Shown: positions 1 to 9,884 of the stretch, in pieces
Layout of the letters: each line of letters opens with the position of its first letter
How positions within the stretch are numbered: the first letter of the stretch is position 1
From: Lycium barbarum
Lineage: Eukaryota; Streptophyta; Magnoliopsida; Solanales; Solanaceae
Assembly (NCBI RefSeq): GCF_019175385.1
Contig: NC_083344.1
Location: forward strand, 28,956,231-29,020,230
Length of the DNA stretch: 64,000 nucleotides
Direction of reading: 5' to 3'
Notes under the pieces: generated by a model
What the model saw: only the letters and a program-made list of their open reading frames with translations
Databases searched by the model: none
Told to the model about the DNA's origin: nothing
Made by a program: the position numbers and the translations under genes

Positions 1-548
1 CTTTGAGGTGAGATATACTGATGAGGATTATTCCATAATGCAATCGGAGGTTCCCGACATTACGTCACTCCGATAGAGTGCAACTTTTATTTGAGCTCTT
101 ACGCATGCTTCATGATAAGTATATAATGACGATTATATCGTGCCTAGGCCGGGTAGCACCGCTAAGGTGGGCGGCTTACTACACCATGTCTATATAGCGT
201 GGGCAGACACCACTAGTGGGCGGCGTGACATGATTACAACTCAGTACATTGTTCATACTGATGTATTTCTTTTTATGGATGTTGTGTCATGCCCACAGGT
301 GGACAAAGAGGCAGCCCAGATTCTTAGGAGCTATATCAGCCTATACAGGAGCACCCCACTACTCCGGAGGTGCAGCTTATTGATGCATTCTTTTGTGTTC
401 ATATTTTGGTATGAGGAGGTCCTGTCCCGTCATTATGTCTCAGTACTCCAGTACAGGCTCGTAGATACGTATGCGTGGGTTGTAGTTGTCCCATGAATAC
501 ATCATTGTATATTTTGTATATCATTTTTTGTAGCCTCGTGGGCTGATG

Positions 549-590
<42 letters not shown>

Positions 591-720
591 TGACCATCTT
601 ATGATAAGTTTCGTGTTGGGAATAATGTGTATTCACGTTGAGTTTGATGTCAAGTATGATAGGTGGTGCTCGGTAGGGTAGCTTCGGGTACCCGTCATGG
701 CCCCTAGTCGAGTCGTGACA
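1..720 (+). mobile_element. Partial gypsy LTR (3' part), nested in element G
   Basis: The segment ends in AGTCGTGACA, the LTR terminus shared by the other plus-strand LTRs here, and resembles the end of LTR L (28670-29685). The next bases are not a primer site but integrase coding sequence beginning at the codons just before YIxPYKII, so this LTR was inserted into the pol region of element G rather than being that element's own 5' LTR. The left end lies outside the window. The target duplication, if kept, should be GTCCT (721-725). Confidence 0.75.
545..588. repeat. (TG)n then (TA)15 microsatellite
   Basis: A short TG run (545-557) is followed by about 15 TA units (559-588), about 130 bp before the LTR end. 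LTR L carries the same kind of repeat at the equivalent place, so it belongs to the LTR family and was not acquired separately. Confidence 0.95.
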
Positions 721-1080
721 GTCCTTGATATATTGAGCCATATAAGATCATTCATACTGTGGGTAAGGTAGCATATGAGCTAGAATTTCCTTCTGAGTTT
801 GAGTCTGTACATCCGGTATTTCATGTGTCTATGCTTCGTAAATACATTAGGGATCCTTCCAGGGTAGTACCAGTAGATGATATCCGTGTGACCAAGCAGT
901 TATCATACAAAGAGGTTCCTGTGGCTATATTGGACAGACAGGTCCGTTGGTTGTGAACCAAGGATGTAGCTTCCGTAAATGTTTTGTGGAGGAATAAGAA
1001 TGTCGAGGAAGTGACTTGGGAAGTGGAAGAAGCAACGAAGATGAAGTACCCGCAATTGTTTCCAGCAATATAGGAGGTTC
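721..1080 (+). pseudogene. Chromovirus integrase C-terminus and chromodomain fragment (element G)
   Basis: The translation reads through the integrase C-terminal region (HTVGKVAYELEFP, then VHPVFHVSMLRKY, then PVAILDRQV) into the chromodomain-like end (ASVNVLWRNKNVEEVTWEVE) and stops at a TAG near 1072. In this family the domain is thought to guide integration by reading histone marks. There is an in-frame TGA at 954 directly after DRQVRWL, and everything upstream (gag, protease, RT, RNase H, integrase core) is missing because an LTR was inserted at 720. It is a non-functional 3' remnant. The same domain is found at the end of elements A, B, E and F, which makes the identification secure. Confidence 0.85.
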
Positions 1081-1267
1081 AGTCTGAGGCATCATCGCCC
1101 CTAGGGATTATTTCATTTTCAGCTATAGTGATTTGTCGTGTGAGGCCATGGTATTGCATGTTACAGTATGTCGCCCTGTGTGGCATTATTTTGAGTTGCT
1201 CTGTGCAGGTTGGGTTGTATCCTTACACGAAAAACTCTGCCAAAATTTTTATAACTCATGATTGTTT
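1081..1267 (+). other. 3' untranslated region of element G
   Basis: Non-coding stretch between the pol stop and the conserved dyad. It matches in position the 200-bp spacers of A, B, E and F between chromodomain and LTR. No other feature seen. Confidence 0.6.
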
Positions 1268-1289
1268 GAACATTCGAGGACGAATGTTC
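1268..1289 (+). repeat. PPT-proximal dyad (element G)
   Basis: Two 9-bp arms, GAACATTCG and CGAATGTTC, are separated by AGGA. The same dyad sits at the same distance from the LTR in elements A, B, E and F (see findings). Confidence 0.85.
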
Positions 1290-1291
1290 CT

Positions 1292-1303
1292 AAGGGGGGA
1301 GAA
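1292..1303 (+). promoter_or_regulatory. Polypurine tract of element G
   Basis: AAGGGGGGAGAA lies immediately 5' of the LTR start TGTTACGCC at 1304. This is the plus-strand priming site of LTR retrotransposons and fixes the element's orientation as plus. Confidence 0.85.
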
Positions 1304-1593
1304 TGTTACGCCTCTCATTTTTGTCGTAGGAGAACCTATGATTTTCTAGTCGGGTATGCCCTTGGAATATAGACTCGAGCTCGATTTTTGGAGTACAAAG
1401 TGTCTTACCCCGTGTACTAGGGTACCAACAGGTTATCCTGGCAATTTACGGGATTAGAAGTTGAACAAATCGAATCACCGCGATTTGAACTGAACCGGAG
1501 AACTCTGCAGACACCAGTCATCTTCGATGGGGCCGTCGACATGTCGACAGGCCGTCGTTAATAGGGCATCTATGGGCTTCTACAGCCCTGAAT
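1304..1593 (+). mobile_element. Element G 3' LTR, first part
   Basis: It starts TGTTACGCC right after the polypurine tract and is cut at 1593 by the start of LTR I (TGTTACACCCCG). It contains short inverted repeats such as GTCGACATGTCGAC. The continuation is proposed at 4967. Confidence 0.7.
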
Positions 1594-2342
1594 TGTTACA
1601 CCCCGAAAAATTTCTTGTTATCAAGACTGTAGACGGCTTAGTATGAGCTCAAGGGAGGGTAAAGTTATACAAGGACTAGGGATGAAGATTATATTATATG
1701 AGTATAAGAATAACATATATATGACATTTGGCGACTGTATGGAGTAAATCAGTTAACATGTTACTTGATGAATAGCCCTCGTAACCGTAAGTTAAGGTGG
1801 GGCCCACATGTCGGGATTTTATAAAGGACATATGAAAGGTGATATGAGTAGTACATGGGAATTTGAACAAGTCTTAAGAAGGATCCTCAAGCCAAATATG
1901 TGCATAAGCCCTCCAAAAAGATGATTTAAGGATACGTTTTCGGATTATTTGACTTGGAGTGGACAAAACGCCATTATATGTTTGGAATTTGGAAACAGAC
2001 CAAAAAGTAAAGTTGTAGATAATTGCAAGAGCTTTCCAACCATAGGTCGTGGGCCCTCATACGATATTTCAAGGAAGTCGTGGTAAGTGAAGGGCAAGAC
2101 CATTGTCCAAAGTTATTTTAGTGTACAAGTTACTTATGGATATTATTTATTAAGATTAGTAGTATGGAAATATTGAGAAAGGTTAAGGGCAAAAAGTTAA
2201 ATTCGCAAAATGGTCCATGGTAATATTGTGGAAGAATAGGGGCAAAATGGAAATTTCACAAAATGTTCAAGAAATTTTTTGAAATTGCCATGTTGGCCGT
2301 GTGGAATAAGTATATGTCCACAATTTTATTTAATGAGGATTA

Positions 2343-2345
<3 letters not shown>

Positions 2346-2381
<36 letters not shown>
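2346..2381. repeat. (AT)18 microsatellite
   Basis: Uninterrupted AT dinucleotide run inside LTR I. Confidence 0.95.
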
Positions 2382-2390
<9 letters not shown>

Positions 2391-4116
2391 GGACCCACTC
2401 TTTTATGGCCATGTGATGAATATATAGACTACACAATAAGACTAATAGTCATCTTTGCTTATTTTAGAAAAATTGAAGAAAAAGGAAGAAATTTCTAGAA
2501 AAATGGAGGAGAGGGCATGTGCCCCTCACATGCTTGTAAGAACTATATATATATATATGAGGGGTCATCATTTTAATTCAAGACATTTGGAGAGAAAGAA
2601 AGAACAAAAAAAAAAAAAAAAAAAGAGAGAAAAAGAAGCCAAGGCATTCGGCCATGGCTAGCCAAATTTGGCTCCATGGAAGACTTAGCAAAAAAATATT
2701 TTCTTCTAGTTTTCCAAGCAATTGGAAGGTCCTCTACAACATTCAATTGTACAAATTCATAACCCTAGCCAAGTGGGAACTTGAAGGGAAAAAGGTAAGA
2801 ACCAATCTTCTTTTATGAGTTATGGATATTTGGTACATGTTGTAGTGTGTAGAGATGAATAAAAGTCCTGAAAATGTGGGTGTTATGTTGTAGCCGTGCA
2901 TGGTTGGTATTGGCCGTGTCTGTGTGGTGTTGTGTAGAAGAAATAGATCAATTTTACTTAGTTTTTGGTTGTTGTTGTAATGTGTAGAAATGAATGAAAA
3001 CACATGAAAATATGTATGATGTTATTGTGGCCGAATAGGGGTTGGTTTGGCAAGTAGTGGTAAATTGATTCTATGTGATATTTTAGTTGTTGTTGTTGTG
3101 GAATCCATAAGAAAATGAAGGTTTAATGACTTGTAAATGAAGTTGTAATCGTTATAGAATTGTTGAAGAAAGTTAATGCGACACTAGCTTGGATTCTTAC
3201 ATTGTATGAATGACGTTGTTAATGCATGGTTGTTGATATGGTTTATGAATCTAGAATGAGAAAAATGTGTGGTTAATATTTTTGTTGAAGTTGGAGGATC
3301 CGGGTTGTTGATTGATGAATTGGGCCGAGTTAGATTCTCGGGGGTGGTGTATTTACAGGGGATATGCTGCCGAAATTTCGACAGATCATAAGTGAATTTG
3401 TTTGAAAGGCTAAGACAAGTATATGTCGATGAATCTAACGATAGTATCAATCTTCTTGAATGTAGACTAACAAGTTCGGACGATTAAGCGTAGCTAATAG
3501 GACGCGGAACAGGTATGTTAAGGCTCGTCCCTTTCTTTCAAAGGCATGATCCCGATGTTATGATTTCATAAGTATTTCCATATTTTCCTTGTTTTCAAAA
3601 GTTTGTTGTTTAAGACCCTAAGGCATGATTTTTTTCCTGATAAACCGTAAATGTTTTTCCAAAATGTCTATACTTTTCCAAAACAATGGTTTATGATTTT
3701 ATGAGCTTTTATGACTATAACGACGGCTCATGTTTTTGTAACGAAAACGATGTTGTCAAAGATGAGAATATGTCTAAGATGGTCATGATGAGAATGGTTC
3801 CATGTTTGAAAGTCTCAAGATAAGGATTCAATATGAATATAAGGATATGGAGTTAGTTCTTGATCTTTAACCTTATTCCTTAAATATGACTATTTTCTAA
3901 AGACACCAAAGTGTATGAATTGATGTTTTATGAGGCTTATGATCTTATTCTATGTTTTCTCCTAACGGCATTCTTTATTGATAGTCTCGCCTTATAGTAC
4001 TAGTTCCTTTAAGGTGAGACATGACGATCCTGATTATTCCATAATGTAATCGGAGGTTCCCGACCTTACGTCACTCCGATAGTTACATGACTTTCTTTGG
4101 GCTCTCCTGCATGCTG

Positions 4117-4117
<1 letters not shown>

Positions 4118-4166
<49 letters not shown>
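4118..4166. repeat. (TA)n microsatellite
   Basis: About 24 TA units inside LTR I, a second AT run in the same LTR. Apparent ORFs encoding IYIYIY runs here are repeat artefacts. Confidence 0.95.
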
Positions 4167-4172
<6 letters not shown>

Positions 4173-4966
4173 GAGGAAGATGGGAAAAAGGGGCAGAGCG
4201 CTATAGACGCTATCCACCTGATCAGTTGGCACTGTTTGACATGATATCGTCCCGGGCGCGGGATGCTCGGACGCGGGATATATGTGGTTAAATGGATCGG
4301 CTGCCGACGCCTCAGCAATATGATATTTTCTATTTTCTATATATGAAAAAGAAATTTTTTCAAAGGAATGATAAGCATGCATGGCATCCGCCCTAAGGGG
4401 CACTCACATGTACAGGTCACTCTTTTACCTCACGATATGTTTTATATTTCCATCATGTTATTATTCATATTTATATTCCTTACTATGTTACTATTCATGC
4501 CTTACATACTCAGTACATTACTCGTACTGACCCCTCTTTCTTCGGGGGCTGCGTTGCATGCCGCGCAGGTACACCCAGATGAGCAAAGCTATTATAGAAG
4601 ATGTTCCAGCGAAGTTGGCGATCTCCATTTGGACCTGGAGTGTAGCCGAGTCAGCGTACTATGCTATGATGTCTTGTGCGAAGTTAGAGACTTTGCAGAC
4701 AGAGTTGTGGTTATTGGTTATCAGTTCAGCAAGCGGCTCCACCAGCCGATGTGTCATTCGTGCTATAATATAAGTTTCATATAATTACAGATTTTGTTTG
4801 AATTGAGTACAAAAAAAGAAATTTTTTGAAGGTTTTACTACGTTTCCATTTCTTATTAATGTAAGAGTCTAAGGAAATTAAGTACGTACTAAGAGTCAGC
4901 GGGTTCGCTCGGCTCCGAGTATGGGGTCGGGTGCCCATCACGCCCTAGTAAAGTCGGGGTGTGACA

Positions 4967-6267
4967 ATAAATACCCCATTAACTCCAGTTTTTCAGCTCT
5001 TTACATTCTTAATAGTCCTAGAAACTTCCCAACACAACCCCCAAATATTTATAGCCCATTAAATCAAGAATTTAACGAGATTACACCAAACTAGTCCATG
5101 AAAGGTAATTGTTCTTGCTTCTACTTGATGTTGTGGTAAGTTTGGTCTTGAAGAAAGTTGGTATGGCTGAATTTATTCAAGTATAAGGTATGTTCTCCAT
5201 CCTATCTTTTATGTTGAGTTGATTTGATGGTTTAACAAATCTTAAAAGTGAAAATAGTTACGGAGGAAAGGGCATAGTTGTTATTGTGTTTATGGACTGT
5301 TTTGAGCATGTTGTGGCCATGTGGCTAGGTTGATTAACATGTATAGAGATGGTATCTAATGTTGTTGGTGTGTTGATGAGAATATGCTCCTTGATTGGGA
5401 AGAAAGGAAGTGTATATTGTTGTTGTATGTTGAAAAACATCGTGTGGGATGTTTTATGGAATATATTGGTATTGATAAAATTGTTGTTGATGTTGGTATT
5501 GTTGTTGTTGTTGTTGTTGGTTGCTGGATTGTGATTTCGGGCTAGGCATATAAACAGGGGAGATGCTGCCCGAATTTTGGCAGATTCTAAAGGAGTTTGG
5601 TTTAAGGACTTGAGATAGGCATATGCCGTTAAGTCTAACGGTAGTATAATTTCTCTTGAGTGTAGATTTGCAAGTTCGGGAGAATAAGCGTTAATTCGTA
5701 GGAGATCAATCAAGTATGTTAAGGCTCGTCTCTTTCTTTCAAAGGCATGATTCCTGTGTTATGATTCCATAAATGTTTCTGTAACCTCCGTGTTTTCAAA
5801 AGCTAGAAGTTCATGACTCTTAAAGCCTCTTATGATGTTAAATGAAAAATGTATTATGATGATTGTGACGATGATGATGATTCTCTTCTAGAAACTCCGA
5901 AGCTATAATTTGAGAGCATTATGAGATTATTGAGCCATTCCATGAATCCCATGGTCTTACTTATTGTTGATGGTCTCACCTCATGTCATTCGCTCCTTTG
6001 AGGTGAGATGTAGCGAAGATAATGATTCTATTTTCAGTGCTACCTAAGTTCATGATTCTTGAGACTCCAGTGACATCATCGATTTCATCCTATGATGGTT
6101 GATCCTTCAAGGAATGATATTGTAATAATGGTAATGCTAACGATGATGTTGATTTCAAGTATGTATTTTCATGTGTATGTATGTATGTTGATTTCATATA
6201 TCTATTTTCATGTGTATGTATGTATGTATGTATGCATTCCATCCCACTGATCAGCTGGGGATAATTG
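4967..6267 (+). mobile_element. Element G 3' LTR, second part
   Basis: The sequence after LTR I opens with ATAAATACCCC, fitting a TATA region continuing from 1593. It then follows the usual LTR order: candidate donor AAAG|GTAATT (5103), the GGGGAGATGCTGCCC motif near 5558, candidate mini-exon 5666-5713, GTATGTTAAGGC, and CTCCTTTGAGGTGAGAT near 5994. The last resembles bases 1-15 of the window. It is broken off at 6267 where LTR J begins. Confidence 0.65.
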
Positions 6268-7162
6268 TTACACCTCAAAAAAAATTTGTTCATGCACAAT
6301 GAATAGACTAACGAAGGGCACGAAGTGTCTGATGTTTCAATAAGTAAGAAATAGCATTTGTTGATCTTAATTGAGGTTTCAAAGACATTCGAGGTAAGAG
6401 AAGAAAGTTTGCCACGAAAGGCAAGGTATACGTTATGTGTCGGATAAGATTTACGAATCAATGGTGACTTAATGATGCTTTGGAAGAGAGTTATAATGTC
6501 CCTTAGATTGTTGATGAGGTGCTAAACAAGTGTTGAGAAGGTTCCATAAGGATTGGAGATCGAACGAAACGACGGAAACCATTTCAGGGAAGTGGAGTTA
6601 TACGACCACTTATATGGTCCGTATAAGGGGTCCGTATAACTCCCAGCAGGATGGTGATTTCCCTGATGGTGAACCACGGCCACTTATACGGACCGTACAA
6701 TGTTATACAGACAGTATAAGTATTCGCATAACACCTGACGGGCTGAATGATTTTCACGTATATAAATGTGATCCCACTTCATTATTTACATTTTTCACAC
6801 TTCTCCACTTCTCTCCAAGTCTGTAGGACATTCCATATATTTCATATACAAGAATCCAAAGGAAATCAAAGGCTCATATCATTAATCCAAGGGAATCAAG
6901 TATAAGGAAGCTCTTAGGGTTTGTTAGAGTCAAGAAAACTTTATGGATTGAAGCTAGGGTTTTTCTTCAAGTACAGTATTTCCACTCAAGGCTCATTCCT
7001 ACACCATCTAAGGAAAGTTTTATGGTATTTCCATGTTGTTTAAGGCATTGAGAGGTTGAAAGGCTTGGATTGTAGAAGGAGATAGAAAATGGGTCATAAA
7101 TGTGAGAATAGTATCATTTTTGAGTAGTAGCTTGGATTGAGTCATGATTCTTGATATGTTGT
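6268..7162 (+). mobile_element. LTR J, 5' part only, plus strand
   Basis: TGTTACACCTC marks the start. It matches the reverse complement of the right end of element A's left LTR (about 8730-9680), including a near-perfect CTTATATGGTCCGTATAAG palindrome at 6609-6627. It stops at 7162 where element A begins with TGTCACGA. The rest of J is not found elsewhere in the window. Confidence 0.8.
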
Positions 7163-9680
7163 TGTCACGACCCGACTAGGGGGCATGACGGGTACCCGGG
7201 GCTAACCAGCGAGCACCGCTCGTACCATTACCCATCGTACACATCAAGCGTTCATTCATTAATCTTATACTCAAATCATAGGAAAAACATTTTTCACTTG
7301 AAACATATTTACCTTATATACATAAGCCCTCCTACTATCAAAATAATACACATACATACGAGGATAAACCGTGAGACCATACTACCCATACATACGTATC
7401 TACACGCCTCTACTAGAGTACTAGACATATGGATGGGACAGGACCCCGTCATGCCCAAAACATATACATACACAAAAGAATAAATCAATGGCACCTCCGG
7501 AATAATGGAGTGCCCTCGAGTCAGCTGATAGCTCCTATGAGTCTGGATCACCTCCCGGTCTACCTGTGGGCATGAACATAGCGTCCAATAAAAAGAACCT
7601 CAGTACGAACATTGTACTGAGTATGTAAGGCATCAACAATAATAGTACATCAATGAAATAAGGAAGCATCAAATTAGGAGCAACCAGTAACTGACTATCA
7701 ATTATAAAAGAAATAATGCATGCTGGCTTACTCCATAATCATTATCCTACCATGTATGCATATATGTATAAACTTCCCGACCATATAGGTACGGTGTGAT
7801 AATCATAGGCCGCGTCCAGGCCTCCCGCGTCTGGGGTACCATCTCAAGCCGCCCACTAGTGGTGTCTTCCCATGCCATCTAGACATTGTGTATACGCTGC
7901 CCGCCTTAGCAGTGTCTGCCCGGCCATATAGGCACGGTGTAATATCATCATCATGTACTCGTCATAATGCATGCATAGAACTCAAAGACAACTATACTTT
8001 ATCAGGGTGACATAAGGTCGTGAACCCCCGATTCCATTATGGAGCATTCACAAGCATTCTGCCTCACCTTGAAGGAATTAGCATATAAGGTGAGTGTATA
8101 GAATAAACAACATCAATGGATCGTAGTTAACATCATTAGCTTTGTGGAAACATCATATCGTGAACTCTAGAATCTTTGGACTTAAGCTCATCATCATCGT
8201 GTTCATAATATCTCTTTTCTTTAACTCATATGGCTATTCATGAACATAGATTCTTAGTTTTCAAGAATGTAGGAAATTCATGGAGAAGGAGGGAAAGTCA
8301 TGCCATAAGATTCATGCTTTAGAATGAAAGGACTAGCCTCACATACCTTTTCCTTTAGCTATTCTACCGCTTGATCGTTCTCCTTCATTGCTCACGTCTT
8401 TACCTTCAAGGGAGTTCGTATTAACATCAGCTAAACTATTATAAGAACGTGCTTACTAAAGCTAGAGAAAATTGGGCAGCATTTCCTTTGTTTATACAAC
8501 TTTCCTCATATCACATATTAACTCCCAAACATCCATAATAGCATTCACAATATTATAAGCAACAATCATCATTCATCTACATTATCCACATCTCACAATT
8601 TCACTTCAATTCCTCTATAATCATGGTCATAGTTCACTATTGTGTTCACTCATATACAATGTTTATCCCATGTTCTTAATATCATTTATAACGTGATCAT
8701 AATCATAACATATCAAGAATCGTGACTCAATCCAAGCTACTACTCAAAAATGACACTATTCCCATATTCATGACCCATTTTCTATCTCCTTCTACAATCC
8801 AAGTATTTTAACCTCTCAATACCTTAAATAACATGGAAAGACCATAAAACTTACCTTAGATGGCGTAGGAATAAGCCTTGGGTGGAAATACTTCACTTGA
8901 GCCAAAACCCTAGTTCTCCTCCAATGCAATTTCTTGACTTGGATGATCTCTAATGAGTTTCTTACACTTGGTTTTCTTAGTTTGATGAAGTTGATCATAA
9001 ATTTCTATTGAGTTCTTATGGATGAAGAGTGGAGAGGGTTATAGAGAGTTCTTGAAGTGTTGGGTGAAAATGAAATGAAATAATGAACTTGGTTCCCTTT
9101 TTAATAACTTAAAAATCTGACCCGTCGGGAAAATATACGGACACTTATACGGTCCGTATAAGTGACCGTGATATCGCCGCTTCAACATCTCGCTTCTGTG
9201 ACAATTATACGGCACATTATATGGTCCGTATAATTTTATACTGTCCGTATAAGTGACAGTATAATCCCATCAGTGAGGGACCTTCACGGTGACGATTCTG
9301 CGGACCATTATACGGACCGTATAATCGGTCGTGTAGCCCATCTTTTCTCTGATCTTGTTCTCGTCACTTCGTTTGATCTCCAATCCTTGTGGAACCGTCT
9401 TGATACTCGTTTAACACGTCATTAATGTTATAAGGGACGTTATAACTCTTCTCCAAGACACTATTAAAGCATCATTAACTTATTACTTGTAAATCCTTTC
9501 CGCTACATATCATATGCCTTGCCCTCTCTTGGCAAACTTTCTCCTCTTACTCCGAATGTCATTGATAATCTCAATTAGGGTCATCAAATGTCATTTATCA
9601 CTTATTGCAATACCGTATACTTCGTGCCTTTCGTTGGTCTGTTCACTGTGCATCAACGGGGAAATTTCCGAGGTGTAACA
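7163..9680 (-). mobile_element. Element A 3' LTR (left)
   Basis: On the minus strand it runs TGTTACACCTCGG...GGGTCGTGACA, 2518 bp. It closely matches the first 1087 bp of the right LTR (14903-15989). It includes perfect 19-bp palindromes at 9144-9162 and 9307-9325 and a strong candidate splice donor AAG|GTAAGT (reverse complement of 8849-8854). The 5 bp to its left is GTTGT; the right end of the element is rearranged, so no duplication can be tested. Confidence 0.9.
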
Positions 9681-9697
9681 TTCTTCCCCCCTTTTGG
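9681..9697 (-). promoter_or_regulatory. Polypurine tract of element A
   Basis: Reverse complement reads CCAAAAGGGGGGAAGAA directly before the LTR start. This is the plus-strand primer in reverse transcription. Confidence 0.85.
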
Positions 9698-9717
9698 AAC
9701 ATTCGTCCTCGAATGTT
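9698..9717 (-). repeat. PPT-proximal dyad (element A)
   Basis: AACATTCG, TCCT, CGAATGTT: perfect 8-bp arms with a 4-nt loop, 17 nt from the LTR. Confidence 0.9.
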
Positions 9718-9884
9718 AAGCACTCAGGAATTCTATGAAAATTTCGCCAGAGTTTCCTCTGTAATATGGCACTACCATCCCGTCACAACAGTCCATAATA
9801 ACAATGCCTCACAGGGCCACAACATAATAGCAATATAAGTTGGCCACACACGGCCCATATGCGTAAAAAGAAAACATACATACC

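Larger units (their letters stand above)
1594..4966 (+). mobile_element. LTR I, probable solo LTR nested in G's LTR
   Basis: It begins TGTTACACCCCG and ends GGGTGTGACA, giving the TG...CA ends of an LTR, with no primer site and no coding region. It holds the family's landmarks: candidate splice donor AAAG|GTAAGA (2794/2795), the ATGCTGCC motif near 3364, a candidate mini-exon 3466-3512 and a GCGCAG acceptor at 4566-4568. Flanking 5-mers (TGAAT left, ATAAA right) are not a duplication, so either the copy is old or the ends were rearranged. At 3.4 kb it is somewhat longer than the other LTRs. Confidence 0.7.

Noticed and set aside
140..496. 118-codon plus-strand frame
   Set aside because: Lies in LTR sequence; equivalent frames are not kept in the related LTRs L or A, so it is chance.
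502..741. Minus-strand frame with IYIYIYIYI
   Set aside because: Produced by the TA microsatellite; the same applies to frames at 4034-4403 and 29380-29669.
1594..4971. Clean 5-bp duplication around LTR I
   Set aside because: Flanks TGAAT and ATAAA do not match, so I do not claim one.
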